DNA of 17,509 nt. Source: Anaerolineales bacterium. Lineage in GTDB: Bacteria; Chloroflexota; Anaerolineae; Anaerolineales; DRMV01. The translations under genes and the position numbers were made by a program. The stretch spans positions 1 through 17,509 of the forward strand of contig WGAK01000087.1 in NCBI GenBank assembly GCA_015494815.1. Direction: 5' to 3'. This document shows positions 1 through 7,600 of this stretch, piece after piece; positions within the stretch are counted from its first letter, which is position 1, and each line of letters starts with the position of its first letter. Under the pieces are notes generated by a model that was not told the origin of the DNA, did not search any database, and worked only from the letters and a program-made list of their open reading frames with translations.

Positions 1-33
1 ACCCCATCCCACCCTGACAAGGAGAAAGCGCTC

Positions 34-651
34 ATGGGCATTTCCGTGGAGCAAATCAAGCAACTGCGCGCCGCCACCGGCGCGGGCATTCTGGACTGCC
101 GCAAGGCGCTGGAAGAGGCCAACGGCGACTTCGACAAGGCCGTGGAAATCCTGCGCAAGAAGGGCCTGGCCAAAGTGGCCAAGAAGGCCGGCCGCGAGGC
201 CAGCGAGGGCGTCATCGAGACTTACGTCCACGGCGGCGGCCGCATTGGCGTGATGTTGGAACTCAACTGCGAGACCGACTTCGTGGCCCGCTCGGAGGTC
301 TTCCGCACCCTGGCCCACGAAATCGCGCTGCAAATCGCGGCCATGGCGCCTCGCTATGTGCGCGACGAAGACATCCCTCAGGCAGTGCTGGACAAAGAGG
401 CCGAAATCGCCCGCGAACGGGCCAAAGGCAAGCCCGACCATGTGGTCGAGCGCATCGTCAACGGCATGCTGGAAAAATTCAAGAACGAGGTCGTGCTGAT
501 GCGCCAGCCCTACATTCGGGACGACAGCAAGACCATCCAAGACCTGCTCAACGAGCACATCGCCAGCATCGGCGAGAACATCGTGGTGCGGCGCTTCGCG
601 CGCTGGGAACTGGGCGAACTGTCCAAAGCGGACGAAGGGGCGGAGGAGTAA
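34..651 (+). CDS. tsf: Elongation factor Ts (short form)
   Basis: EF-Ts is the guanine nucleotide exchange factor that releases GDP from EF-Tu in the cytoplasm. The 205-residue product opens with the UBA-like N-terminal domain and its signature (LRAATGAGILDCRKAL, residues 11-26). It carries the EF-Tu-contacting TDFVAR motif at residues 81-86, whose Asp and Phe are the residues inserted near the EF-Tu nucleotide site in known structures. A conserved core follows near LMRQPYIRDDSKTI. At ~205 residues it matches the compact EF-Ts type (one core subdomain, as in Thermus) rather than the ~280-residue E. coli type. The start is supported by AAGGAG at 19-24, nine bases before the ATG. pyrH follows on the same strand. 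rpsB would normally lie upstream but is outside the window. Confidence 0.97.
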   Translation: MGISVEQIKQLRAATGAGILDCRKALEEANGDFDKAVEILRKKGLAKVAKKAGREASEGVIETYVHGGGRIGVMLELNCETDFVARSEVFRTLAHEIALQIAAMAPRYVRDEDIPQAVLDKEAEIARERAKGKPDHVVERIVNGMLEKFKNEVVLMRQPYIRDDSKTIQDLLNEHIASIGENIVVRRFARWELGELSKADEGAEE

Positions 652-666
652 AGCCAATCGCAAGCC

Positions 667-692
667 AGGGCCAACCCTCGAGGGTTGGCCCT
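667..692 (+). promoter_or_regulatory. Perfect 26-bp palindrome between tsf and pyrH (attenuator or processing hairpin)
   Basis: The arm AGGGCCAACC (667-676) and its exact complement GGTTGGCCCT (683-692) flank a self-complementary CTCGAG centre, so the whole 26 bp is palindromic. As RNA it gives a ~10-11 bp stem starting 15 nt after the tsf stop and ending 10 nt before the pyrH Shine-Dalgarno. It is followed by CTGTTGCC, not a uridine run. It is therefore not a classic strong terminator; partial attenuation, mRNA processing or 3'-end stabilisation of tsf mRNA is more likely. Confidence 0.6.
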
Positions 693-712
693 GTTGCCGT
701 ACGGAGGCGCTT

Positions 713-1507
713 ATGGCCGTGACCCCCAATTCGCCCTCGTTTATCAGCCCCCCTGAATTGCGCTATCGGCGCATCTTGCTCAAATTCAGCGGCGAAATTT
801 TGGCCCCGCCCGACGGCAGCCGGGGCATTGACCCCGCGCAAGCCAAGGCCATCGCCCGCCGCGTGCAAGATGTGCACGCGCTGGGCGTCCAAATCGGCAT
901 CGTCATCGGCGCGGGCAACCTGTGGCGCGGGCATATCGGCGTGGAGCACGGCATGGACCAGGCCACCGCGGACTACATGGGCATGCTGGCCACGGTGATG
1001 AACGCCATGGCCCTGATGGACGCCATCGAGCAACTGGGCGTGCCCACCCGGGTGATGAGCGCCATCGAGATGCGCGCCGTGGCCGAGCCCTACATTCGGC
1101 GGCGGGCCATTCGCCATCTGGAAAAAGGCCGCGTGGTCATCTTCGGCGGCGGCACGGGCAACCCCTTCTTCACCACCGACACCGCGGCCGCGTTGCGGGC
1201 AATGGAAATCGGCGCCCAGGTGCTCATCAAGGGCACCAAAGTGGACGGCGTGTACGATGCCGACCCCCTGACCAATCCCCAGGCCCGACGCTTCAAGCGC
1301 CTGACCTACCTGGATGTGCTCAACCGCCGCTTGCAAGTCATGGACTCCACCGCGCTTTCGCTGTGCATGGAGCACAACCTGCCCATTCTGGTGCTCAACC
1401 TGTGGGACGAAACCGCGCTGCGCCGCGCGCTGCTGGGTGAGGAAGTGGGCACCTGGGTTGGGCCCGCGGCCGATGAGGCGGGGGAAGCGGCTTCCGCCGC
1501 GGCTTGA
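713..1507 (+). CDS. pyrH: Uridylate (UMP) kinase
   Basis: Bacterial UMP kinase of the amino acid kinase fold phosphorylates UMP to UDP with ATP, in pyrimidine nucleotide synthesis; the family is usually hexameric. Visible family motifs are LLKFSGE (phosphate binding, about residues 22-28), GAGNLWRG, the UMP-contacting stretch DQATADYMGMLATVMNAMAL, GGGTGNPFFTTDTAAALRA beginning at residue 145, and KVDGVYDADP. At 264 residues it is longer than the usual ~240. The excess is a ~17-residue Pro/Ser-rich N-terminal lead and an Ala/Glu-rich C-terminal tail (about 245-264). The ATG is set by GGAGG at 703-707, five bases upstream, which supports keeping the N-terminal lead. It follows tsf by 61 nt. frr, the usual next gene, is absent: a minus-strand gene converges on it 9 nt later. 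Confidence 0.96.
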   Translation: MAVTPNSPSFISPPELRYRRILLKFSGEILAPPDGSRGIDPAQAKAIARRVQDVHALGVQIGIVIGAGNLWRGHIGVEHGMDQATADYMGMLATVMNAMALMDAIEQLGVPTRVMSAIEMRAVAEPYIRRRAIRHLEKGRVVIFGGGTGNPFFTTDTAAALRAMEIGAQVLIKGTKVDGVYDADPLTNPQARRFKRLTYLDVLNRRLQVMDSTALSLCMEHNLPILVLNLWDETALRRALLGEEVGTWVGPAADEAGEAASAAA

Positions 1508-1516
1508 GGCCGGGGC

Positions 1517-3127
1517 TCACTTCCAGTCCACCGCCACCACCTGACCGTCGCCCGTCAGGGGCTGGGCCCGGCCCGTGTCCTCATCCACCAGATACAAATC
1601 CCCTTCGTAGAGCACGGCCAGGGCCCACTGCCCCGTGTCGGGCATGGCCGCCGGCGACCAATGCACCTGCTGAGGCTCCAGCCCCACCCCTTCCTCCGCG
1701 GGGAACAGACGGCGGGCGTCAGACCCATCCCGGTCCATGACCATGAGCCCATAGCGGCTCAACTCGCTCTGTCGCGGGGTGATGGCCTGCAAATACGCCA
1801 CATGATAGGTGGGCACGCCATCGGCCGCGGTGCGCCAGGGCGAGGGCACGGGATACGCGAACATGCCCACATCTTCGGCCAGGGTCAGGGCCCGGCCCCA
1901 CTCGGGCACATAGGCCACCAGGTGAAAGCGCGGGTCGGCCTCGTCGCCGGTGGTCACCCCCGGCGGGCCGTGGCTCACCGCGAACAGCACGCGCGCATCG
2001 GGCCCCCAGGCCACCCCCGGCACCCAGGCCCAGTCCGAACGGGTCTGGTAGGGCGTGAAAGGCAGCCACAACTGCAGTTCGGGCGGGTCGGGCGTCAGGT
2101 CCAGATAAGCCACCCCATCGGGGCGGGCCACCGCCAGGCCCTGCACATCGGGCCGCCAGGCGAACGCGTTGCCCCACCAGCCATACACGCCGCCCGCGTT
2201 GGGCTCCAGCAACACCTTGGGCTCCAACACCGTGCCGCCGGGGGTGACGGTCACCGCCAGCAAATCGTTGTTGGCCTGCCAGCCGGGCGGCGCGTCCCGG
2301 GGCTCCACCGTCGAGGCCACCACATAGCGCGGATTGCGCGGCGAGAAATCCGCGAAATGCACCACATTGGCAATGCCCAGGTCAATGAGTTCCACCGGGT
2401 CGGCGTCCAGCACCGCGACCCACAGCGTGTTGAGCACCCCCTCCTGCTCGCTGCGGCGGGTGAACAGCAGGCGGCTGCCGTCGTAGGACAGCCGAAACAC
2501 CCGGCCGTCCAGGTCACCGGTCACCACCACCGGCCGCCGGCGGTCGGTCGAGGATTCCACCAGCCAGGCATTGCCCCCGGCCAGGTAGGCCAGCCGTCCC
2601 GGCAAAGGCCGGGGAACGAACGCGGCCCGCGCGCCCACCATCACAATCTCGGGCACGGGCTCTTCCAGCACCGTGACCTTGACGGGCTGCCGGGCCACCA
2701 ACTGCCCATCTTCGTATACCAGCCGATAGGTGACCTCTTGGCGCCCGTTGACGCCCCGCTGCACCAGGCGCGTTTCACCCTCGGGCAGGCCCTCGTTGCG
2801 CAGGGTCTGCCGCTCGAAGGGGATGACCTCTTCCTGGGTCTCGAATTTCTCCTCGACCCGCACCACGGTGATGGTGGTCGCGTCCGTCAGCAGGGTGTAG
2901 CCGGGCGGGGTGACCCGGTCCAGCGGACCCACTTCCACGCCGGCCTGCTCTAAGGCCTGGCGCACCGTGCTGCCCGCGGGCACCTCCACCGTTTGCTGCT
3001 GCCCATCCACCACCAGCGTGACCCGCACAGGGCCCTGGGTACGGGTGGGCGCCTGGCACGCCGCCAGCAGCCCGGCCAACAACACCAGCCAGCCACCGAG
3101 AGAGGCGAAGAAAACGACGCGACGCAT
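1517..3127 (-). CDS. Lipoprotein with DUF348 and G5 domains and a C-terminal beta-propeller-like region
   Basis: The predicted exported lipoprotein has 536 residues. Starting at the ATG at 3127 gives a signal peptide with a hydrophobic core and lipobox LLAAC, with Cys24 as the lipid-modified residue. After this comes a DUF348-type ubiquitin-like domain (about 34-75: VRVTLVVDG...VPAGSTVRQALEQAG), then a G5 domain (about 88-170: KFETQEEVIPFERQTL...GVNGRQEVTYRLVYEDGQ). These two domains occur together in cell-wall proteins such as YabE and Rpf-like factors, where G5 is proposed to bind N-acetylglucosamine-containing glycans. The remaining ~350 residues show repeated beta-strand blades with WD40/TolB-like phrases (DGSRLLFTR, MVMDRDGSDARRLF, EGDLYLVDEDTGRAQPL). 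GGAGG (complement of 3131-3135) precedes the start; an in-frame codon 26 residues upstream would bury the signal peptide. It lies 16 nt after the companion lipoprotein gene. Its substrate is unknown. Confidence 0.85.
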   Translation of the reverse strand: MRRVVFFASLGGWLVLLAGLLAACQAPTRTQGPVRVTLVVDGQQQTVEVPAGSTVRQALEQAGVEVGPLDRVTPPGYTLLTDATTITVVRVEEKFETQEEVIPFERQTLRNEGLPEGETRLVQRGVNGRQEVTYRLVYEDGQLVARQPVKVTVLEEPVPEIVMVGARAAFVPRPLPGRLAYLAGGNAWLVESSTDRRRPVVVTGDLDGRVFRLSYDGSRLLFTRRSEQEGVLNTLWVAVLDADPVELIDLGIANVVHFADFSPRNPRYVVASTVEPRDAPPGWQANNDLLAVTVTPGGTVLEPKVLLEPNAGGVYGWWGNAFAWRPDVQGLAVARPDGVAYLDLTPDPPELQLWLPFTPYQTRSDWAWVPGVAWGPDARVLFAVSHGPPGVTTGDEADPRFHLVAYVPEWGRALTLAEDVGMFAYPVPSPWRTAADGVPTYHVAYLQAITPRQSELSRYGLMVMDRDGSDARRLFPAEEGVGLEPQQVHWSPAAMPDTGQWALAVLYEGDLYLVDEDTGRAQPLTGDGQVVAVDWK

Positions 3128-3143
3128 AGGCCTCCGCAGACCC

Positions 3144-3707
3144 TCAACGGCGATGCGCGCGGGCCACCAGCCAGCCGTCGGCCACCGTGAGTTCATCCAC
3201 GGCATACTGCCCGGCCCACGCGTCCAGTCCGCTCTCCAACTGGCCCAGATAGTCGTGGAGCATATCTTGAGGCATGGTCAGCCCGCCCAACGTGGCCGAG
3301 TCCACCGTCAAGGACACCCGTCCCTCGGCATCCACCGTGGGCGTCACCACAATCTCGGCGGGCAGCGGGCCCAGGGGCGAGTCCACCGTGCCGTAGAGCA
3401 TGATGTGCCCCTCACGGAAATAGACCGCCACTTCGCGCACCGGCGCGTCGGGCTGCTGAGCCAGCAGGTCCTGCACATAGGCCGTGGCCTGACTCTCGTG
3501 CAGGCGCAGGGTCACCGAGCCGGTGGCCTGCAATTGCTCCGCGGCCTGACGCAACGCCTCTCGCGGGGCAATCCAGGCCGTCGGTGTGGGAAGAGGCTCG
3601 GGCGTGGGCAGTGTGCGGCTCAACCAGCCGCAGCCCAGCAGCGCCAAACCCAGCATCAGCCCCAGGCCCCCCAAACGCCACGCCTGGGTTCGATATCGCG
3701 TTCGCAT
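3144..3707 (-). CDS. Small lipoprotein, LmeA/DUF2993- or DUF2140-like
   Basis: The predicted exported lipoprotein has 187 residues. From the ATG at 3707 the signal peptide ends at a lipobox (ALLGC), followed by a Pro/Thr-rich linker (LPTPEPLPTPTAW). The rest alternates short amphipathic strands (GSVTLRLHESQATAYVQDLL, REVAVYFREGHIMLYGTV, PAEIVVTPTVDAEGRVSLTV). This resembles the TULIP-like lipid-binding DUF2993/DUF2140 proteins common in Gram-positive and Chloroflexota envelopes; I assign this by pattern only. AGGAG (complement of 3715-3719), seven bases from this ATG, decides the start over an in-frame codon at 3746. It is the first gene of a two-gene operon with the DUF348-G5-propeller lipoprotein 16 nt downstream, so both probably act at the outer face of the membrane. 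No clear promoter is visible upstream. Confidence 0.75.
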   Translation of the reverse strand: MRTRYRTQAWRLGGLGLMLGLALLGCGWLSRTLPTPEPLPTPTAWIAPREALRQAAEQLQATGSVTLRLHESQATAYVQDLLAQQPDAPVREVAVYFREGHIMLYGTVDSPLGPLPAEIVVTPTVDAEGRVSLTVDSATLGGLTMPQDMLHDYLGQLESGLDAWAGQYAVDELTVADGWLVARAHRR

Positions 3708-3714
3708 AGCAAGG

Positions 3715-3719
3715 CTCCT
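3715..3719 (-). promoter_or_regulatory. Ribosome binding site deciding the small-lipoprotein start
   Basis: On the minus strand this reads AGGAG, seven bases before the ATG at 3707. An alternative in-frame start at 3746 has no such site and would add 13 residues ahead of the signal peptide. Confidence 0.7.
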
Positions 3720-3775
3720 GATGAAAGCCCGGCCGGGTGTGCGCAAATGTTGCCGGGGGCATGCCGCTGGTGGCG

Positions 3776-3905
3776 AATCTCACCCATCCCCCGCTGAGCC
3801 TCGCTACGCTCGGCTCATCTGCCCCCTTCCCTCTCTTGATAAGAGAGGGAAGGGGGCGGCTTCGGCGGCGCAAGAGCGCCGCCGAAGCGGGGGTAGGGAG
3901 AGATC
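3776..3905. repeat. Composite palindromic element (MITE/REP-like, non-coding)
   Basis: The ends 3776-3795 and 3886-3905 are inverted repeats matching at 16 of 20 positions (sharing ATCTC, CCC and CCCCCGCT). Between them lie three hairpins. The first is TGAGCC/GGCTCA (3795-3800 with 3812-3817). The second is a perfect 17-bp stem (3821-3837 with 3841-3857, GCCCCCTTCCCTCTCTT and its complement, loop GAT). The third is an 11-12 bp stem (3860-3870 with 3877-3887, CTTCGGCGGCG and its complement). As a transcript it could fold into a four-way junction. No transposase is present. The layout fits a non-autonomous extragenic repeat family inserted between the divergent lipoprotein and scpB operons. Confidence 0.6.
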
Positions 3906-4034
3906 CAGCCAGACGAATCGCCTTTAAGCGCTATGCCCCAAAGCGGCACCCAGGTGCCGCACTCCAAAACCGTCCGCTCGCGGGTTTCGGCAACTTCTGC
4001 ATGCACCCGCCCGGCCGCGGCTTGCCCGCGCGGT

Positions 4035-4062
4035 TTGCAAGCCCGCGGCCTCATGATAAAAT
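4035..4062 (+). promoter_or_regulatory. Putative extended -10 promoter of scpB-smc
   Basis: TTGCAA (4035-4040) is separated by 16 nt from TAAAAT (4057-4062). TG at 4054-4055 sits at the extended -10 position. In this GC-rich sequence, the AT-rich patch 38 nt before the scpB ATG is distinctive. The expected start site is near 4069. The -35 overlaps the right arm of the 4013-4050 hairpin. Confidence 0.55.
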
Positions 4063-4067
4063 ACGGG

Positions 4068-4086
4068 GTCGGTGTCGTACCGACAC
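4068..4086 (+). promoter_or_regulatory. Overlapping dyads at the predicted scpB start site (operator-like)
   Basis: Two overlapping inverted repeats are present: GTCGGT (4068-4073) with ACCGAC (4079-4084), and GTGTCG (4072-4077) with CGACAC (4081-4086). They cover roughly +1 to +18 of the predicted transcript, directly before the GAGGA ribosome binding site at 4089-4093. This could be a repressor site or a 5' stabilising hairpin. Confidence 0.4.
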
Positions 4087-4100
4087 GCGAGGATTGTACC

Positions 4101-4673
4101 ATGAGCCCTTCATCTCCCACCGGGCCCGCAGGCCCCCTGGATGCCCAACTGGAGGCGCTGCTGTTCGTGGCCGCGGAGGCCGTTCCCGTGGAGCGCCTGG
4201 CCCAGGCCACGGAACAGGACCTCACCGCGGTGGAAGCCGCGCTGCTCATGCTGGAGGAACGCCTGCAGGGCCGGGGCCTGCGCCTCCAACGCACGCGCCA
4301 GGGGGTACGGCTGGTGACCGCGGCCGAATACGGCCCGCTGGTAGCCCGCTTCCTCAATCTGGAAGCCACCGCGCGGCTGAGCCGCGCCGCGCTGGAGACC
4401 CTGGCCATCATCGCCTATCGCCAGCCCATCACCCGCCCGCAAATCGAGGCCATTCGGGGGGTGAACAGCGACGGCGTGGTGCGCAGCCTGCAAGAAAAAG
4501 GCCTCATCGCCGAAATCGGGCGGGCCGAGGGCCCCGGACGCCCCATCCTCTACGCCACCACCGAGGCGTTCTGGCAGCAATTCGGCCTCACGGGCCCCGA
4601 AGCCCTGCCTCCCTTAGCGTCGTGGGACGACCCCATCCCGCCCGCGGCCGAAGCCGCGGGCCCTGCCGAGTAA
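4101..4673 (+). CDS. scpB: Segregation and condensation protein B
   Basis: ScpB is the winged-helix (kite) subunit that binds ScpA in the SMC-ScpAB condensin complex, which organises and segregates the chromosome. The 190-residue product has the expected two winged-helix domains. The N-terminal one is near QLEALLFVAAEAVPVERLAQ. The highly conserved C-terminal one contains ETLAIIAYRQPITRPQIEAIRG, then VVRSLQEKGLIAEIGRAEGPGRP and YATTEAFWQQFGL. A Pro/Ala-rich tail of about 25 residues follows. GAGGA at 4089-4093 fixes the ATG at 4101. smc begins six bases after the stop, so the two are almost certainly co-transcribed. scpA, often adjacent, is not seen in the window. Within the tail coding sequence sits a strong hairpin (4640-4661). 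Confidence 0.95.
   Translation: MSPSSPTGPAGPLDAQLEALLFVAAEAVPVERLAQATEQDLTAVEAALLMLEERLQGRGLRLQRTRQGVRLVTAAEYGPLVARFLNLEATARLSRAALETLAIIAYRQPITRPQIEAIRGVNSDGVVRSLQEKGLIAEIGRAEGPGRPILYATTEAFWQQFGLTGPEALPPLASWDDPIPPAAEAAGPAE
4640..4661 (+). promoter_or_regulatory. Strong hairpin at the scpB-smc junction
   Basis: GCCCGCGGC (4640-4648) and GCCGCGGGC (4653-4661) form a perfect 9-bp all-GC stem closed by the tetraloop CGAA. It ends nine bases before the scpB stop and 18 bases before the smc ATG, which lacks a good Shine-Dalgarno. It could tune translation of smc relative to scpB. It also encodes Pro/Ala/Glu residues of the scpB tail, so it may be a by-product of GC-rich coding. Confidence 0.4.
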
Positions 4674-4679
4674 TGCCCC

Positions 4680-7600
4680 ATGCACCTGCGCTCGCTGGAA
4701 CTGCACGGTTTCAAGACCTTTGCCACGCCCACCCGCCTGGAATTCGCGCCCCGCATCACGGCCATCGTCGGGCCCAACGGCGCGGGCAAATCCAACATCG
4801 TGGACGCGCTGCGCTGGGTGCTGGGTGAGACCGCGTTTCAACTGCTGCGCGCCCGCAAGACCGAGGACTTGATTTTCGCCGGCGCGCCGGGCCGGGCCCG
4901 AGCCGGAATGGCCGCGGTGACCCTGCGGATTGACAACGCCGACGCCGCGCTGCCCGTGGATTTCAGCGAGGTGGCCCTCACCCGCCGGGCCTACCGCGAC
5001 GGGCGGGGGGAATTCTTGCTCAACGGCCAGCGGGTGCGGCTGCGCGACATCAAAGAGTTGCTGGCCCAGGCCGGGTTGGCCGAAGGCGCGCATGTGTTCA
5101 TCGGCCAGGGCATGGTGGACGCCATTCTGGCGCTGCGGCCCGAAGACCGCCGCCTGCTGTTCGAAGAAGCCGCGGGCATCGGCCTGGTGCGCCAGCGCCG
5201 CGAAGACGCGCTGCGACGCCTGGACGCCACCCGCCGCAACATGGAGCGGGCCCAGGACCTGCTGGCCGAACTGGAGCCGCGCCTGCGCCGCCTGGAACGC
5301 CAGGTGCGCCGCGGCCGCGACCTGGAGGCCCTGCAGCGCGACCTGCGCACCCACTTGCGCCTGTGGTACGGCTATCGCTGGCAACGCGCCGTGGGCGCGG
5401 TGCAACAAGCCCTGGCCGCCCACCAGCAGGCCCAACGCGCCTGGGACGAGGCCCGCGGCCACCTGGAAGCCGTGGAGCACCAGCAGCAAGACCGTTTCGC
5501 GCGCATTCGGGCCCTGCGCCAGCAACGCCAGGATTTGGTGGCCCATCTGCGCGCGCTGCAGCGCCAATGGCAAGCCGCAGACCAGGCCCGCCAGCAGGCC
5601 GAGGAACGCCTGCGCGACCTGGAGCGTCGCCAGGCCGCGTGGCAGGCCGAATTCACCCGGGCCCAAGAGACCCTGTCCTTTCGCCAGGAAGAGCAGCAAG
5701 CCGCCCAGGCCCAGGAAGCCGAGCGCCGCGCCGCCTGGGAGGAAGCCCGCCAACGCCGCGACCAGGCCCGCCAGGCCCTGGAACAGGCCCTGGCCGCCCG
5801 GCGCGAGGTCCAACGGGCCCTGGACACGGCCCGCCGCGAGGTGCAACGCCTGACCGAACAGCAGGCCGGCCTGCGAGCCCAGCACGCCGCGCTGGAGCGC
5901 CGCCTGGCCGAGGTGCGCCAGGCCCTGGAAGAGCGGGCCGCGCACATCCGCACGCTGGAAGCCCAGGCGCAGGCCGCCGCGCGCGAGCAAGACCAGGCCC
6001 ACGCCGCGTGGGAGCAGGCCCGCCAGGCCGCGACGCAAGCGAAGGCCGCGGTCGAACAGGCCCAGAGCGCCGCAGAACAAGCCGCCGCGGCCGAGCGCGC
6101 GGCGCGGCAGGCTTTGGACGCGCTGCGCGCCCACCAGCAACGCCTGCAAGCCCGGCTGGAAGGCCTGCGTCAGGCCGAGCGCGAACTGGTGGGCCACGAC
6201 GAAGCCGCGCGCTTCGTGGTGCGCGAAGTGCGCCAGGGGGTGCACGGGCTGCTGGGGCCCTACCTGGCCGTGGACGAAGCCCACGAAACCGCCATCGCCG
6301 CCGCGCTGGACCTGTGGGCCGAGGTCGTGTTGGTCGACACCGACCCCGAGGCGCTGACCGCCCCGGCCCGCCGCGCGCCGGGCCGGGTGCTGCTCTGGCC
6401 GCGACAGCCCCAGGGCGCAGCGCCCCCCGCGCCCCCCGCCCGAGACGGGGTGCTGGGCCGGGCCGCGGATTTGGTGCGCGTGGCCGACGACGCGCGCGCC
6501 GCGGCCGAAGCCCTGCTGGGTTGGGTGTGGGTGGTGCGCGATGCCGCCACCGCGCGCGCCCTGCGCCCGCACACGCCGCCCGGCGTGGCCCTGGTGACCC
6601 TCACAGGCGAGGCCTACCCGCCCCAGGGCGGGGTGGTGGTCGGACGGCCCAAAGGCCGGCATGTGCTGCAGCGCACCCGCGAGCGCCAGGCCCTGGAAGC
6701 CGAACTGGCGGCGCTGACCGCGGAACTGGAAGCCCTGCAGGCCCGACTGGCCGAACGCCAGCAAGCCACGGCCCAGGCGCAGGACGCGCTCCGCCGCGCG
6801 CGCGCGGCCTGGCAGCAGGCTGAAGAAGCCCGACGCGCCGCGCACGAGGCCTGGCAGCAGGCCCGGCTGCACCACGAACGCCTGCAGCAGGCCCTCGACC
6901 TGCACCGGCAGCAGCACGCCGAGGCCAGCCGTCAGAGCGAACGCCTGCTCGCGGAGCAACGCACGCTGGCCGAGCGCCGTCAGGCCCTGGTGCAGGAACT
7001 GGAGCAGGCCCAGCACGCGCTGCGCGAGCGGCGGCGCGAACTGGCCGCGCTGGATGTGGAACAGGCCCGCCGCGACGCGGCGTATTGGGATACCCAGGTG
7101 GCCGTGGCCCAGCAGGCCCACCGCGAAGCCCAGGCCCGCGTGCAGGCCCTGGGGCAGGCCGTAGAACAGGCCCGGCAGCGCGTCGCGGCCCTGGCGCGGC
7201 AGGCCGAAGCCTGGCAGGCCGAAGCCGCTCAGGCCCGGCAAGCCCTGACCGAGGCCCAGGAACGCAGCCGCGCGCTGTGGCAACGCATCGAAGAGGCCCA
7301 ACGCCAACTGGAGCCCCTGGAAGCCGACTTGCAGGCCCTGGAAGCCGAACACGCCGCGGGGCAAGACGCGTTGCAGCGCGCCCGAGACGCGGCCCAGCGC
7401 GCGGAGCAGCGCGAGGTGCAAACCCGCCTGGCCCTGGAACGCGCCCGCGACCGGTTGCAACATTTGCAGCGTCAGATTCACGACGACTTCGGCCCTGTGG
7501 CCCTGGAGGCCCCGGCCGAGGTGTGGCCCACCCAGCCCCTGCCGCTGGAGAAAGGCGTGGAACACCTGCCCGCGGTGACCGACATTCCCGCGGATTTGGA

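Larger units (their letters stand above)
3906..4100. other. Intergenic leader region of scpB
   Basis: No gene is credible in this 195-nt stretch. It holds a hairpin GCGGCACC/GGTGCCGC (3943-3950 with 3953-3960), a larger imperfect hairpin (GGCCGCGGCTTGC at 4013-4025 with GCAAGCCCGCGGCC at 4037-4050), and the putative scpB promoter and dyad listed separately. The frame entering scpB stays open back to 3933, but those residues look non-coding and no ribosome binding site supports an earlier start. Confidence 0.5.

Noticed and set aside
1661..2953. A 430-residue plus-strand open frame opposite the DUF348-G5 lipoprotein
   Set aside because: Its product is Gly/His/Arg-rich without recognisable domains, whereas the minus strand gives a signal peptide, lipobox and two known domains.
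3821..3857. The 17-bp stem as an intrinsic terminator
   Set aside because: No U-run follows on either strand and no gene ends towards it; it is better explained as part of the composite repeat.
3933..4100. An earlier in-frame start for scpB
   Set aside because: The extra residues are unlike ScpB, the region holds the promoter and hairpins, and the good ribosome binding site (4089-4093) serves the ATG at 4101.
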